Shown here: piece after piece, positions 12,301-21,625 of the stretch | How the letters are laid out: the number at the start of each line of letters is the position of its first letter | Numbering within the stretch: position 1 is the stretch's first letter | Assembly: GCA_025201375.1 (NCBI GenBank) | Contig: JAIWZP010000016.1 | Coordinates: 489,464 to 553,463, forward strand | DNA: 64,000 nt | From: Gongronella butleri | Lineage: Eukaryota; Mucoromycota; Mucoromycetes; Mucorales; Cunninghamellaceae | Direction: 5' to 3' | The notes under the pieces: model-generated | What the model saw: only the letters and a program-made list of their open reading frames with translations | The model's database searches: none | What the model was told of the DNA's origin: nothing | Program-made: the position numbers and the translations under genes

Positions 12301-13262
12301 ATGGCAACAAACGCGAAGATCCAAACAAAACTTGTGGTGGCCAGCATTGAATTTGTGCATAATCGTGAAAAAGGCGCTTGTTTCGACAGCGGTCTGATCG
12401 ATCCTTAATTTTTAATTTTTCCTGAAAAGAGAGGCGCCAAAATAACCAGGATGCAAAGTTTGGTGGCGATCCAATAACTATTTTGCCGCCAAATGACATT
12501 TTGTAAAACGCGCTACAGCCTAATAATTTTGAGCAATGTTGCGGTCCTGGTCAAACCGCCTGACCGATCTTCCGTTTAAATTTTTTCTGAAAAGAGGGAC
12601 GCCAAAAACCCCTTGCGTTCAAGTTTCGTGGTGCTGCAATGAGTTGTTGGTGATGAAACTTTTTTTTTTTAGATTTTAGAAAAAAAAAAGTTGGTCAGGT
12701 CAAAATGGATCTGGAGGCTCCCCCGCTTTACGAAGTTCACGCACAGACAAATCCAAATCCGTTTGGCAACCTACACACCAGCGCTTTGCAAACCATGTCA
12801 TTAAATGCATTGGCCTCCTCTTTCTATGCAAATCTGCAATAAAAACCGGGAGTTGATCGAACCGATCTCGAGGAAATGACGATTAAAGCCTAATTTTATA
12901 AACTTGCATTTCTCGATCAGTTTTAGATGCACCCTCGTGAAACTGAATTCATCCGACAGAGAATCCGCCTTTGCTTTTTTTGTCACAGCTATGCGTCTGG
13001 TTTTTCATGACCCATTGTCGAGAAAACTACGCTTGAAATTTTCATGCGCATGGAACAAGCGTGCGGACGTCGTCCATCGGGATGGCTGAACAGTGACCAA
13101 ATGATGCCATAGCTCGTAGCTTTCCACGGTTCAAATTGTATCCATTTTGACGGCAATGCTGTCAAGCCACGGCCATTTAGAAAAAAATGCAGCCAAATTT
13201 TGCATTTGCCTCGAAAATACCTTGTCGATCCCTATTTTTATGGTGTTTCCAAGAACTAGGGA
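12301..13262 (+). repeat. Dispersed repeat family B, copy 1
   Basis: About 0.95 kb is colinear with 17624-18582. Shared landmarks include AAAGGCGCTTGT, CCTGAAAAGAGAGGCGCC, GCGGTCCTGG, TCTTTCTATGCAAATCTGC, GAGGAAATGACGATTAAAGC and TTCTATGGTGTTTT-like text near the end. Within the copy, the blocks around 12400-12520 and 12550-12680 repeat each other in degenerate form. No transposase, terminal inverted repeat or open frame is shared by both copies. Confidence 0.8.
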
Positions 13263-13801
13263 GCTGAAGCCCACCACTTTATCAGGTATGTGATGTTAAA
13301 GCACCCGGTGGTCTACCTGTTAAAGTGAAACAACGTTTTTGCATCGAGTCAAAGAAAACCGATATTGCCTAGGCCTGGTGGGCAGCTGCGTCGGTCTCTT
13401 TTTTTTTTTTTTTTTTTGTGTCCTGGGACATGGCGCGCTTGGCGCAGCAGCACGTCTGGGTTTGAAATAAATGGGGCCTATGCCTGTTTTCAACTCCTTT
13501 TTTGCATTTTTGCTTTTGTTTTCATACGCAATGAAGACGCACTGGCATTCCACGACTAAGTGTGATGTTTTTATTTCAAAAAATGCATCGTATGCTATGA
13601 TGTTGAAGGTTAGGGTCGAGCTTTATGCGGATGCGGATAAATTCTTGCCGAGGGGTGCGTGGGGAAACTCAGCCATTCTTGTTCCTGGAGTTTGCAACCT
13701 GATTCAAAAGCAATTCGTGGCCTTCCCCTTTTGAAATTGACACTGGATCATCATCAAGTCTCGGAGACAATTTATCCATGGGGTGCCGAGACGCGTCACA
13801 T
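13263..13801. other. Spacer upstream of the NmrA-like gene
   Basis: No gene is recognised. It holds a T-run at about 13400-13418. The sequence just before 13802 is the probable promoter of the downstream gene. Confidence 0.45.
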
Positions 13802-13809
13802 TATAAAAG
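13802..13809 (+). promoter_or_regulatory. TATA box of the NmrA-like gene
   Basis: TATAAAAG lies about 80 bp upstream of the ATG at 13891, followed by an A-rich tract. Spacing suits a fungal core promoter. Confidence 0.55.
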
Positions 13810-13890
13810 TAACTTTGCAATAGTGAATGTCAAGAAAAAAAAAAGACAGATCAAAGAATCCAATATTTCAATTCCTCCTCCTTTTGTACT

Positions 13891-14766
13891 ATGACTGCTG
13901 AACGTGTTTTTGTGATTGGCGCGACTGGCAATGTGGGCACGCCTGCTGTGAAGAAACTTTTGGCTAGCAATGTGGCTGTTACCGTGTTTGTACGCGACGT
14001 GGCCAAGGCAAAGAAGCTTTTTGGCGACAATGAGCATTTGACGGTGGTGCAGGGTGATCTGGACAATCTGGCGCCGCTGGAGCAGCTGCTGCAAGGCCAC
14101 ACTCGCGTGTTTTTGCTGACCACGGCCAACGTTGTGGACGTCATGTCGACTGTTGGCAAGTTTGCATTTGCGGCCGGCGTCAAACAGATTGTCAACGTTT
14201 CAGGTGGCACAGTGGGCGGACCGTGGCGCCAATCTTACTTTGGTCACGAGCACTACAAGGCGGAGCAGGCGCTCGTGGAGAAACTCGAGCGCCCAAAGGA
14301 CGCGTACGTCGTCACGCTGCGTCCCAATCGCTTCATGTCCAACATGTTGACATTCATGCGGCCCGTGAATGACGTATTTTACGACAATGTGCCCGCCGAT
14401 CACCCGCAGCAATACATCTCGCCGCGCGACATTGGCGAATTGGCCGCCATTATTTTGCAAGACGATCCCGCCAAGCATGGCGATTCAGTGTACGAGATGG
14501 TTGGTGACGTCGTCACCCCTGCGCAGCGTCTCGTCATCTTTGAAAAGTTGCTTGGCCGCCCATTCACCTATCATCAAATCACATCAAAGCAAAAATTCGA
14601 CACTTTGAACGCCCACATCAACTTTTTACCCTTCCAGGCCATCCTTGAATTGGCTACCCTCATTGAACGCGACGCCTATGTCAGCGAGCATTTGTCCATT
14701 CTTCTTGGACGTGAGCCAGAGACACTCGAGGAATACATCGCGGCAAATCGCGCCGCATTCCAGTAG
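13891..14766 (+). CDS. NmrA-like NAD(P)-binding Rossmann protein
   Basis: A single 291-aa exon. The N terminus VFVIGATGNVGTPAVKKLL is the glycine-rich nucleotide-binding loop of atypical short-chain dehydrogenases (GxxGxxG form). It is followed by TVFVRDVAKAKKLF, the usual region that reads the adenosine ribose, and by GDLDN. Later come KQIVNVSGGTVGG, HYKAEQALVEK and TLRPNRFMSNML, typical of the NmrA/azoreductase-like group. The classical Tyr-x3-Lys pair is present as HYKAE only in altered form, so it may be a redox sensor or reductase rather than a standard dehydrogenase. The gene has its own TATA box and no introns, unlike most genes in the window. It sits alone between repeat copies. Confidence 0.88.
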   Translation: MTAERVFVIGATGNVGTPAVKKLLASNVAVTVFVRDVAKAKKLFGDNEHLTVVQGDLDNLAPLEQLLQGHTRVFLLTTANVVDVMSTVGKFAFAAGVKQIVNVSGGTVGGPWRQSYFGHEHYKAEQALVEKLERPKDAYVVTLRPNRFMSNMLTFMRPVNDVFYDNVPADHPQQYISPRDIGELAAIILQDDPAKHGDSVYEMVGDVVTPAQRLVIFEKLLGRPFTYHQITSKQKFDTLNAHINFLPFQAILELATLIERDAYVSEHLSILLGREPETLEEYIAANRAAFQ

Positions 14767-14925
14767 GTTTGGCACTCTTCTTTTTTTTTTCTAAAAGAAA
14801 ATAAAATTGATTATGAACCATGACAAAATCACTGTGCGGAACAAAAAGGAAAGATCCATTATCGCGATGGGCGCTTTTGCATAAACAGATCTGTGCGCTG
14901 ATTTCAATTTGCCGCCCAGACGCGC

Positions 14926-14928
<3 letters not shown>

Positions 14929-14968
<40 letters not shown>

Positions 14969-14993
14969 AAAAATAATACATAAGCCCTTTATT
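14929..14993 (-). terminator. AATAAA signal followed by a 38-nt genomic poly(A)
   Basis: On the minus strand AATAAA (plus 14988-14993) comes 40 bp after the stop of the 511-aa gene. About 21 bp later there is an uninterrupted run of 38 A (plus 14929-14966). This is the spacing expected for a polyadenylation signal and tail copied into DNA. Homopolymers are common in this genome, so the run could also be unrelated. Confidence 0.5.
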
Positions 14994-15033
14994 TCATAAA
15001 TGACAAAGATGCTATGCTATAACATAAGACGGT

Positions 15034-16569
15034 TTAACGCAAGACAAACCCCTGGATCACCTGGATGACGCCTGTGAGCGAGACAATCAAGGCGGTGATG
15101 GTCACCAACACGGCAAATGCGTCACGCGTGAGGCTGTTGCTGAAATCGAGCTTGATTCGCTGCCGCCAGCTATAGAAATCACGACATAGCTTGGCGTATT
15201 CGTAGCCATGCTGACTTGTCACAGCTTCGGCACATAGATATTGACTGTAGTGAATGGTAGCATTTTGAAAAGCAGAAAAGTCGTCATAGTCGATGATTCC
15301 CATTTCGATGGCTAGCTTAAAAGACCTAGTTGTACCACAGAGATTGCCATAGATAAACAACATGTCCTTCACAGGTGAAAACGGAATAGTTCTATTGACA
15401 GGCCCAAATAATACTGAACGGGCAGGAGATTTATAACCAGTTCCAAAGTCTAGGCAATTAGCAATGCAAAACTGCTTGAAAGTAAATTTGCCAATAGTGA
15501 CTTTTTGGTTATTGACACTAAAAATCGGAGCTGAGTCCACGTTAATAATGTAGCCTTTATCAATAAGATCCTCCAGCCGGACAACCCACTTAGGATACGT
15601 GGTCTTGTGTGTGGTAGCTTTGCCAAAGAGCCAGAGAGTCACGGCATCATTGACGGTTTGATCCAGCGAGATTGCATCAAGCTCACGTGATTCAATATAA
15701 GTGGAGCCAAAGAGAGCCCCGGCTATCTTAATGATCAGGGCTTTATACTGGAGACTGTCTCCAGCCAACCAGTTCCTGATCAGCTTGACATACAACTCGT
15801 GGGCTTCTGACAAAGATACTTTTTTCCCTCTTGAATGGTGGATTTGACCATAACCGGCGTTGATTACTAGCATATCGAAAGCGCGATCAATGTCAATACT
15901 GCGAATAGCCGCTAATATATCGTCCATCATCTTCTTGGTCACTTGTTTTTTGTTATTTGACTCCATTTCACGAAGAATTTCACTGAGAGTTTCGTGTTCA
16001 TTTGGCGCAAAGTTGAATTGCATGTCCTGGAGCCGCGTAGCCATTAGCCCTGATAAAAACCATTCGAAATCCCATCGCCTTTCCGAGGAGCTAGCTGCAA
16101 CACAGCCTCCAAGGTAATCCGCTACGCCAATGATGTCCATGATTGTGACTGGACCTTGCCGTGAATTAAAGGTGCGGCCGGAAATTGTGACGGCAGTGTC
16201 CGTGGACAAGGAGTTCTTCTGATCATCAAGTGTGACGCGTGAAAATGTCTGGAATTGCGTCGAGTCTTTTTCTACCGAAGGCGCGTAATCGAATGGTGTC
16301 AGCGCCGTATCCGCCAAGAAAACCGAGCGCTTGGTAAATCCAACCAAATTAACATCCTTGAGCGTTCGTTGCATATCTCGAATTGTTGGGCGGTCAAGGA
16401 TACTTTTCTCGTGCCAATCAGGAAACAAAAGATGGAACCCAACTTGCTCTGCAGGCGAAAGCATGCCAGGATCAAAAAGCCAGGATGGATCAATTGGCCC
16501 ACGGTGTTGCGGAATATCTGCAATGTTTTGAGGGCTGATGCTCCTGAAGCTCTGAGAGTCGGCGCTCAT
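15034..16569 (-). CDS. Unrecognised 511-aa tail-anchored protein, intronless
   Basis: One uninterrupted frame. The chosen start, MSADSQSFRSISPQNIADIP, is 84 nt inside the longest frame (Met at 16653), whose extra residues are low-complexity leader. The body is a mixed helical, soluble-looking protein with no catalytic motif I can name. The last 29 residues contain one strong hydrophobic helix (AFAVLVTITALIVSLTGVIQ) ending in VLR, so it is probably tail-anchored with the bulk facing the cytosol. Base composition is more A/T-rich than the neighbouring housekeeping genes, and the gene lies in the repeat-rich tract. It has no introns and a poly(A)-like tract follows its AATAAA, which hints at retroposition. 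I do not recognise a family. Confidence 0.75.
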   Translation of the reverse strand: MSADSQSFRSISPQNIADIPQHRGPIDPSWLFDPGMLSPAEQVGFHLLFPDWHEKSILDRPTIRDMQRTLKDVNLVGFTKRSVFLADTALTPFDYAPSVEKDSTQFQTFSRVTLDDQKNSLSTDTAVTISGRTFNSRQGPVTIMDIIGVADYLGGCVAASSSERRWDFEWFLSGLMATRLQDMQFNFAPNEHETLSEILREMESNNKKQVTKKMMDDILAAIRSIDIDRAFDMLVINAGYGQIHHSRGKKVSLSEAHELYVKLIRNWLAGDSLQYKALIIKIAGALFGSTYIESRELDAISLDQTVNDAVTLWLFGKATTHKTTYPKWVVRLEDLIDKGYIINVDSAPIFSVNNQKVTIGKFTFKQFCIANCLDFGTGYKSPARSVLFGPVNRTIPFSPVKDMLFIYGNLCGTTRSFKLAIEMGIIDYDDFSAFQNATIHYSQYLCAEAVTSQHGYEYAKLCRDFYSWRQRIKLDFSNSLTRDAFAVLVTITALIVSLTGVIQVIQGFVLR

Positions 16570-17285
16570 GGTGCTTAGGGAAAATTGAAAAATTAAAAAG
16601 ATAGAACGTGAGGGTGAAAAAAACGTGCAATCTGGTGCATTCACACTACTCATCTTGTAAACAACCTTATGAATTTATTTTACAGCCATTGGTACACAAA
16701 AAAAAAAAAAAGTTATTTGGTAGCACAACATTCTTCGACATTCTTAGAGCCAAGCCCGCGGTATCACAAAAAGAAAAAGCACGCCAAGATCGAGCACAGA
16801 CACGTCACCATCAAGATCTTATTCAAATTGACTTGATTTGCTCAATTGCTAGCAACAACACGGTTTGTGAGAGCGTATAAAAATTCACAGATGTCCTACT
16901 GCTACGTGTTTTGAGTTTGGGCTGGTTTGAGCGCTTGACAGCGCGCAAAGGCGCAGCTTTGCTGCCTGAAACTTGAAAATGACGTTTCCAGAGGCCTTTT
17001 TCTCAGTTGCCTCTCGTTTTTTCCTTCAGATGTGCCATCCATCATTTCTTCATTTGTGTCAAGTTTCAGTATGATATCATTCGCACAGGTTTTAAGGGAG
17101 GATCAAAGTCAGATATTTTATCCTTTCATCCTTTCTTCTTCAAATATCGTGTTTTATATTTTATCCGTGCGCATTTGAGCCCGGTACGCAGAATCGGACG
17201 CGCTCTGTCACTTTCATGCCTATATACAGCAGGGAGTTACACTCACTACTGTAGAAGTACTGTACATGTTTGCAATTTGCATTGT
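16570..17285. other. Spacer, no gene recognised
   Basis: Only short frames without family resemblance. It contains an A-run near 16698-16711 and, from about 17225, the TACTGTA words that accompany repeat family A. Confidence 0.45.
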
Positions 17286-17420
17286 AAAAACGACAAAGCG
17301 TGCTTTTCGAAGTTTGTTAGTTTGCTGTGCCTCCAGAAATTTTTTTCAGCCTATCATACAGTACTTGCTCGCCGTTGAAATCAAAGTCGCGCCACCACAG
17401 GCTGAACTACTGTACCCGTG
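17286..17420 (+). repeat. Dispersed repeat family A, copy 2 (partial)
   Basis: Shares TTGCTGTGCCTCCAGAA, the following T-run, CAGCCTA and the AAAGTCGC/GAACTAC block with 10950-11040. TACTGTA words flank it, as they do copy 1. The second half of copy 1 is missing. Confidence 0.65.
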
Positions 17421-17623
17421 TTGTGACGCTGGAATGTTTTGCTCTCTTTTGTCATTTGTTGCCCCTTTTTCCCCTGCACTTTCTCTTTTTTTGTTCCATT
17501 CTTGCTATTTAATGCGCTTTTGTCTTCGTTTTTGCTCTTTTGTTCTCTCTCTTTGCTCTTTGGCTTGCAATGGCCTAAATAAACGCGTTTGCCGCGTCGC
17601 ATCTTTGGTACACGAAGAGCCGA

Positions 17624-18582
17624 ATGGCAATAAGAGGCGAAGATCTAAACATAACTTGTGGTGGCCAGTATTGTATTTGTGATATATTTCGAGAAAAAGG
17701 CGCTTGTCTCAACAACGGCCCGATCGAACTTTGGTTTTCAATTTTTCCTGAAAAGAGAGGCGCCAAAATAGCCGTGGTGCAAAGATTGGTGGCGATCCAA
17801 CAATTATTATGCCACGAAACGATTTTTTGTAAAATGCGCTACATCCAATTTTGAGCAATGTCGCGGTCCTGGACAAACCACCTTATCGACTTTTGGTTTT
17901 TAATTTTTTTCTGAAAAGAGGGACATCAAAAACCTCTTGTGGCCAAATTTGTGGTGCTGAGATGACTCGTCGGTGATGTAACTTCTTTTTTTTCAGATTT
18001 TAGAAGAAAAAAAAAGTTGGCCAGGCCAAAATGAATCTGGAGAGGCTCAAGCCCAAGCAGAAATCCAAATCCATTTGGCAACCTACACACCCGCGCTTTA
18101 GGAGTCATATTATTAGATGCATTGAACCCCTCTTTCTATGCAAATCTGCAATAAAAACCGGGAGTCGATCGAGCCGATCTCGAGGAAATGACGATTAAAG
18201 CCTAATTTTAAGAACTTGCATTTCTCGATCAGTTTTGGTTGCATACCCGTGAAACTGAATTCATCCGAAAGAGAGTCCTGCTCTGCCTCTTTTGTCACAG
18301 ATATGCGTCTGTTTTTTTATGGTCCATTGCCGAGAAAAGTACACTTGAAAATTTCAAGCTCGTGGGGCAAGCATACAGGTGTCGTCCACCGGGATGGTCG
18401 AGCAGTGACTAAATGATGCCCAAGCTCGCAGCTTTCTCCAGCATAAATTTTAGCCACATTGAAAACGATTTTGGTGAGCAGTGATTAAATCCATCAATTT
18501 TGCCCAAATTTTGCATATACTAGACAACTGCTTTGTTGACCCCAAATTTCTATGGTGTTTTCGAGAACTAATGTACCGAAAT
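17624..18582 (+). repeat. Dispersed repeat family B, copy 2
   Basis: Colinear with 12301-13262 in the same orientation, roughly 80 per cent alike by eye, with small indels. The two copies bracket the NmrA-like gene and the 511-aa gene, separated by about 4.4 kb. Neither copy keeps the same open frame, so the conserved unit appears non-coding. Confidence 0.8.
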
Positions 18583-20172
18583 ACATTATAAAGGACGAGT
18601 TTTCTTGGTGCTGTGGTGATTGTTTTGCTATGAAATATCGGTTCGAAAGTTCAGCCTTTTTAGCGTGGACTCGCCTGCCAAAATTTGGCTGACAGGCCCA
18701 TTTTAAAAGGTCTTCAAAAGTGGCGCCATTCGATGAGTTCACCTCAATTTGAATAGTAAAAGTACGTTACAAGCCGCGATTCATCGACTGGATCTCTGGC
18801 AAATCACGATTTAATAAGACGTGTTTGAAAAACATAGCTGATTCCATCTGTTTTGATCAAACAACGATGAGAGTGAGTACATTTGAATCGTGGCTTTATT
18901 TGCTGCACGACTGCACCTGCACATCGTGCTTTGTCGTGGCCAGTGTCGACAAAATTACATTTAAGTTTGTATATCAACAGTTACAAGGTGTCATCAGGGC
19001 CATCATGGCCGACGTTCTTATCCTAACAGCTCCATACCCACCTGTTGCAGCGCGTTTGATGGCCGGCATGCCAGGCTTACCGCATCCTTGTCCTCTTCCT
19101 TGGAAAACATAGGCGGTATCCAGGCAAATGGCATAAGAGAAGGGTTACAAGAATCCGACACAATGGTCCAGCCGCAAGCCGATGCCCAACAAACGGACAA
19201 GATGCCTTCAGCCAAAGGAGCCCTCGAACGGATGCCATACGATGCATAGACCATTAGGTTTGGCGCAATAAGACACGACTTTGATTAATTTTAGTGTTTA
19301 GGGCATTATCCAATGGCTTTTTTTCCTTTCATATGAAAGAGATGGACGTTGATCTATTCTAGTGACAAGTCTACGTGTTGTGCGCCATGTTGTCTGTGCG
19401 TATCCCCCTCGTGGACAATCACATGCGTCCAAAACGCGTTTGAAAATGTTGATCCGTTGTTGTGGGCCGGATAATCTGCTTATTCAGGCTTGCCACCGCA
19501 GATCAAAAAGAATCCTCTCACTCGTCTCATTCAAACGACACATGAATGGACCATCCGTGATACGAATTTGGCTAATCTCTACGCTGACCAAGAGCTTTAA
19601 TGCAAATTTGGGCGCGTTGCACGGTTGTCAGTCTTTGCGGTGTCACTTTTTTATGCCATTTTCCCCTGTGCAACAATGTGTCAATGCACGACGGAGCTAT
19701 TTCATAAGCATGAAAATACCATTTTCGTCTCAAATCGAAAAAGGGGGTGATTTGCACATGAATGGCCGCTGCGCCGCCCATCATCCTCTTTTTTTTTCAG
19801 GCAAGCCAGCTGCCAGGGGATCCGCAGCAGCTACGGCAAGGATGGTGCCATGCATCGGTTGGGACTGAACAGGGTCAGCGCCGAGGTGTCGTCCTTTTTT
19901 ATTATTTTTTACGCAGTGTGCCACGCGGGGATCGGGGAAACGGAGGCCCGAGTAGGAACCGGGGGGCTGCTTGCCCATTCCCCGTCGTCAGGGAAGATGG
20001 GTGTTTGGCTGATGGGAAAGCTGTGTGGCCAATCAGCGCATTAATTGATGCAATTCCATCAACATCAGTCGTTTGACATGTTTTTTCAATCTCCACTCGG
20101 TCCTTAAAACAACCTTTTTTTTTCGCTCCCATTTTTTTCTCTCTTTTTTTTCTTCCTTATTCATACAAGATC
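18583..20172. other. Spacer, no gene recognised
   Basis: A 168-codon frame at 19362-19868 has no recognisable domain and is not counted. A pyrimidine-rich tract before 20173 is the probable leader of the GTP cyclohydrolase gene. Confidence 0.45.
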
Positions 20173-21312
20173 ATGTCCCTAGATCCTTCATACAACTCGT
20201 CCTTGTTGAGCTCGCCCGCGCACAGCCGCCCCTCTACACCTATCACGCCCAGTGGTCTGACGTGGCCAAGTAAGTGACAGACTTGTCAACGTGGAAAATG
20301 GACCCCAAGGGAGGACAATTGGCGTCAGGCAAAAAGGGCTGACTTTTTTTGTGCACCCATTGCTTTTTTTTTTTTTTTTCAGGCAAAGGCGCCGAGAGCC
20401 GACGTGACGAATCCATTGCTGAGCGAGAGGTGCGTCAAGAGAAGATTGCCTCGGCGGTGCGCACGATCCTGGAATGCATTGGCGAGGATCCGGACCGTGA
20501 GGGTCTGGCCAAGACGCCGGATCGTTATGCCAAGGCACTGATGTTTTTTACCAAAGGCTACGAGCAGAACATTCGAGGTAAAATCAGAGGCATAATGGGT
20601 CCGTGTGACGTGCCATTGAGCTCATGAGATGTTTAAAATTATACAGAGGTGATCAATGACGCCCTGTTTGAAGAAGGTAAGCGAAAAAAAAAACATCACA
20701 AATGCACGGCGATCGGCTCCAATTGACTTCTTTTTTTTTTTTGCGCAGACCACGATGAGATGGTGATTGTCAAGGACGTGGATGTGTTCTCATTATGCGA
20801 GCACCACATGGTGCCATTCACCGGCAAGATCAGCATTGGCTATATACCCAATCGCCGTGTCGTTGGCTTGAGCAAGCTGGCTCGCATTGCGGAAATGATC
20901 ACGAGAAGGTATGAGTGGGCGCGCGCCCCCGATGGCTCCCATTCAGCACGAATTGACCCTCTTTTTTCATTAGATTGCAAGTGCAAGAGCGCATCACCAA
21001 GCAGGTTGCCACGGCATTGATGGATATTTTGCAGCCTCAAGGCGTTGCAGTCATCATGGAAGCGACACACTTGTGCATGTGCATGCGGTAAGGCTTGACA
21101 AGGAAAAAAAAAAATATAAGGGGATGGAAAATGACATCCCGACCCCGTGGGAAATTAAGGCCGCTGACCTTGTTTTTTTGACTTTTTGTTTTCCATTGTC
21201 CAGGGGCGTGGAAAAGCCAGGTAGCAGCACAGTGACCAGTTGCATGATGGGCGTCTTCCGAAGCGATCCACGAACGCGTGAAGAATTCCTCACCTTGGTG
21301 CGCCGCCGATGA
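20173..21312 (+). CDS. FOL2: GTP cyclohydrolase I
   Basis: Six exons: 20173-20269, 20383-20577, 20647-20676, 20749-20908, 20974-21087 and 21204-21312; 234 aa. The enzyme opens GTP to 7,8-dihydroneopterin triphosphate, the first step of folate and tetrahydrobiopterin synthesis, as a cytosolic decamer. Signatures are [23 protein letters not shown], the zinc-binding [32 protein letters not shown] and the C-terminal [19 protein letters not shown] / DPRTREEFL. The first 45 residues are Ser/Pro-rich and variable, as is usual in the family. Exon 3 is only 30 nt but is needed to restore [10 protein letters not shown]. It is convergent with the next gene. Confidence 0.96.
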
Positions 21313-21625
21313 AATTGGCCCCCTTTTTCCTTTTTTTCCCACCTTTGTATAGATATTTTTTGCTCCCTCCTCTTTTTTTACACAGATTGCATTCCAGCCT
21401 ACAACCCCCATATTAAACGACGAAAATTGGAAGCCGCCCTCGACGGAGGCAATCCAAACCTTAATGACACATGGCTGGCCGCGGGTGCGACGTGCGGAAC
21501 GCTGCGCCGGCTACCCATGGGCTCACGACAATGTGGATGAATTAATATTTTATATTGTAGATAGAAAGATACGAAAGAAAAAAAGGATAGAACTAAAAGA
21601 GGAAGGGGGGGTAAAAACAAAAAAT
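21313..21625. other. Convergent intergenic spacer
   Basis: Holds the 3' ends of the GTP cyclohydrolase gene and of the 613-aa gene on the other strand. T-runs and an A-rich tract are the only visible features. Confidence 0.45.

Noticed and set aside
11915..12499. A 194-codon minus frame as a transposon protein
   Set aside because: It overlaps repeat family B and its internal repeats. The matching region at 17.6 kb does not keep the frame.
19362..19868. A 168-codon plus frame
   Set aside because: No domain, no plausible splicing and unremarkable composition; it lies in a repeat-rich spacer.
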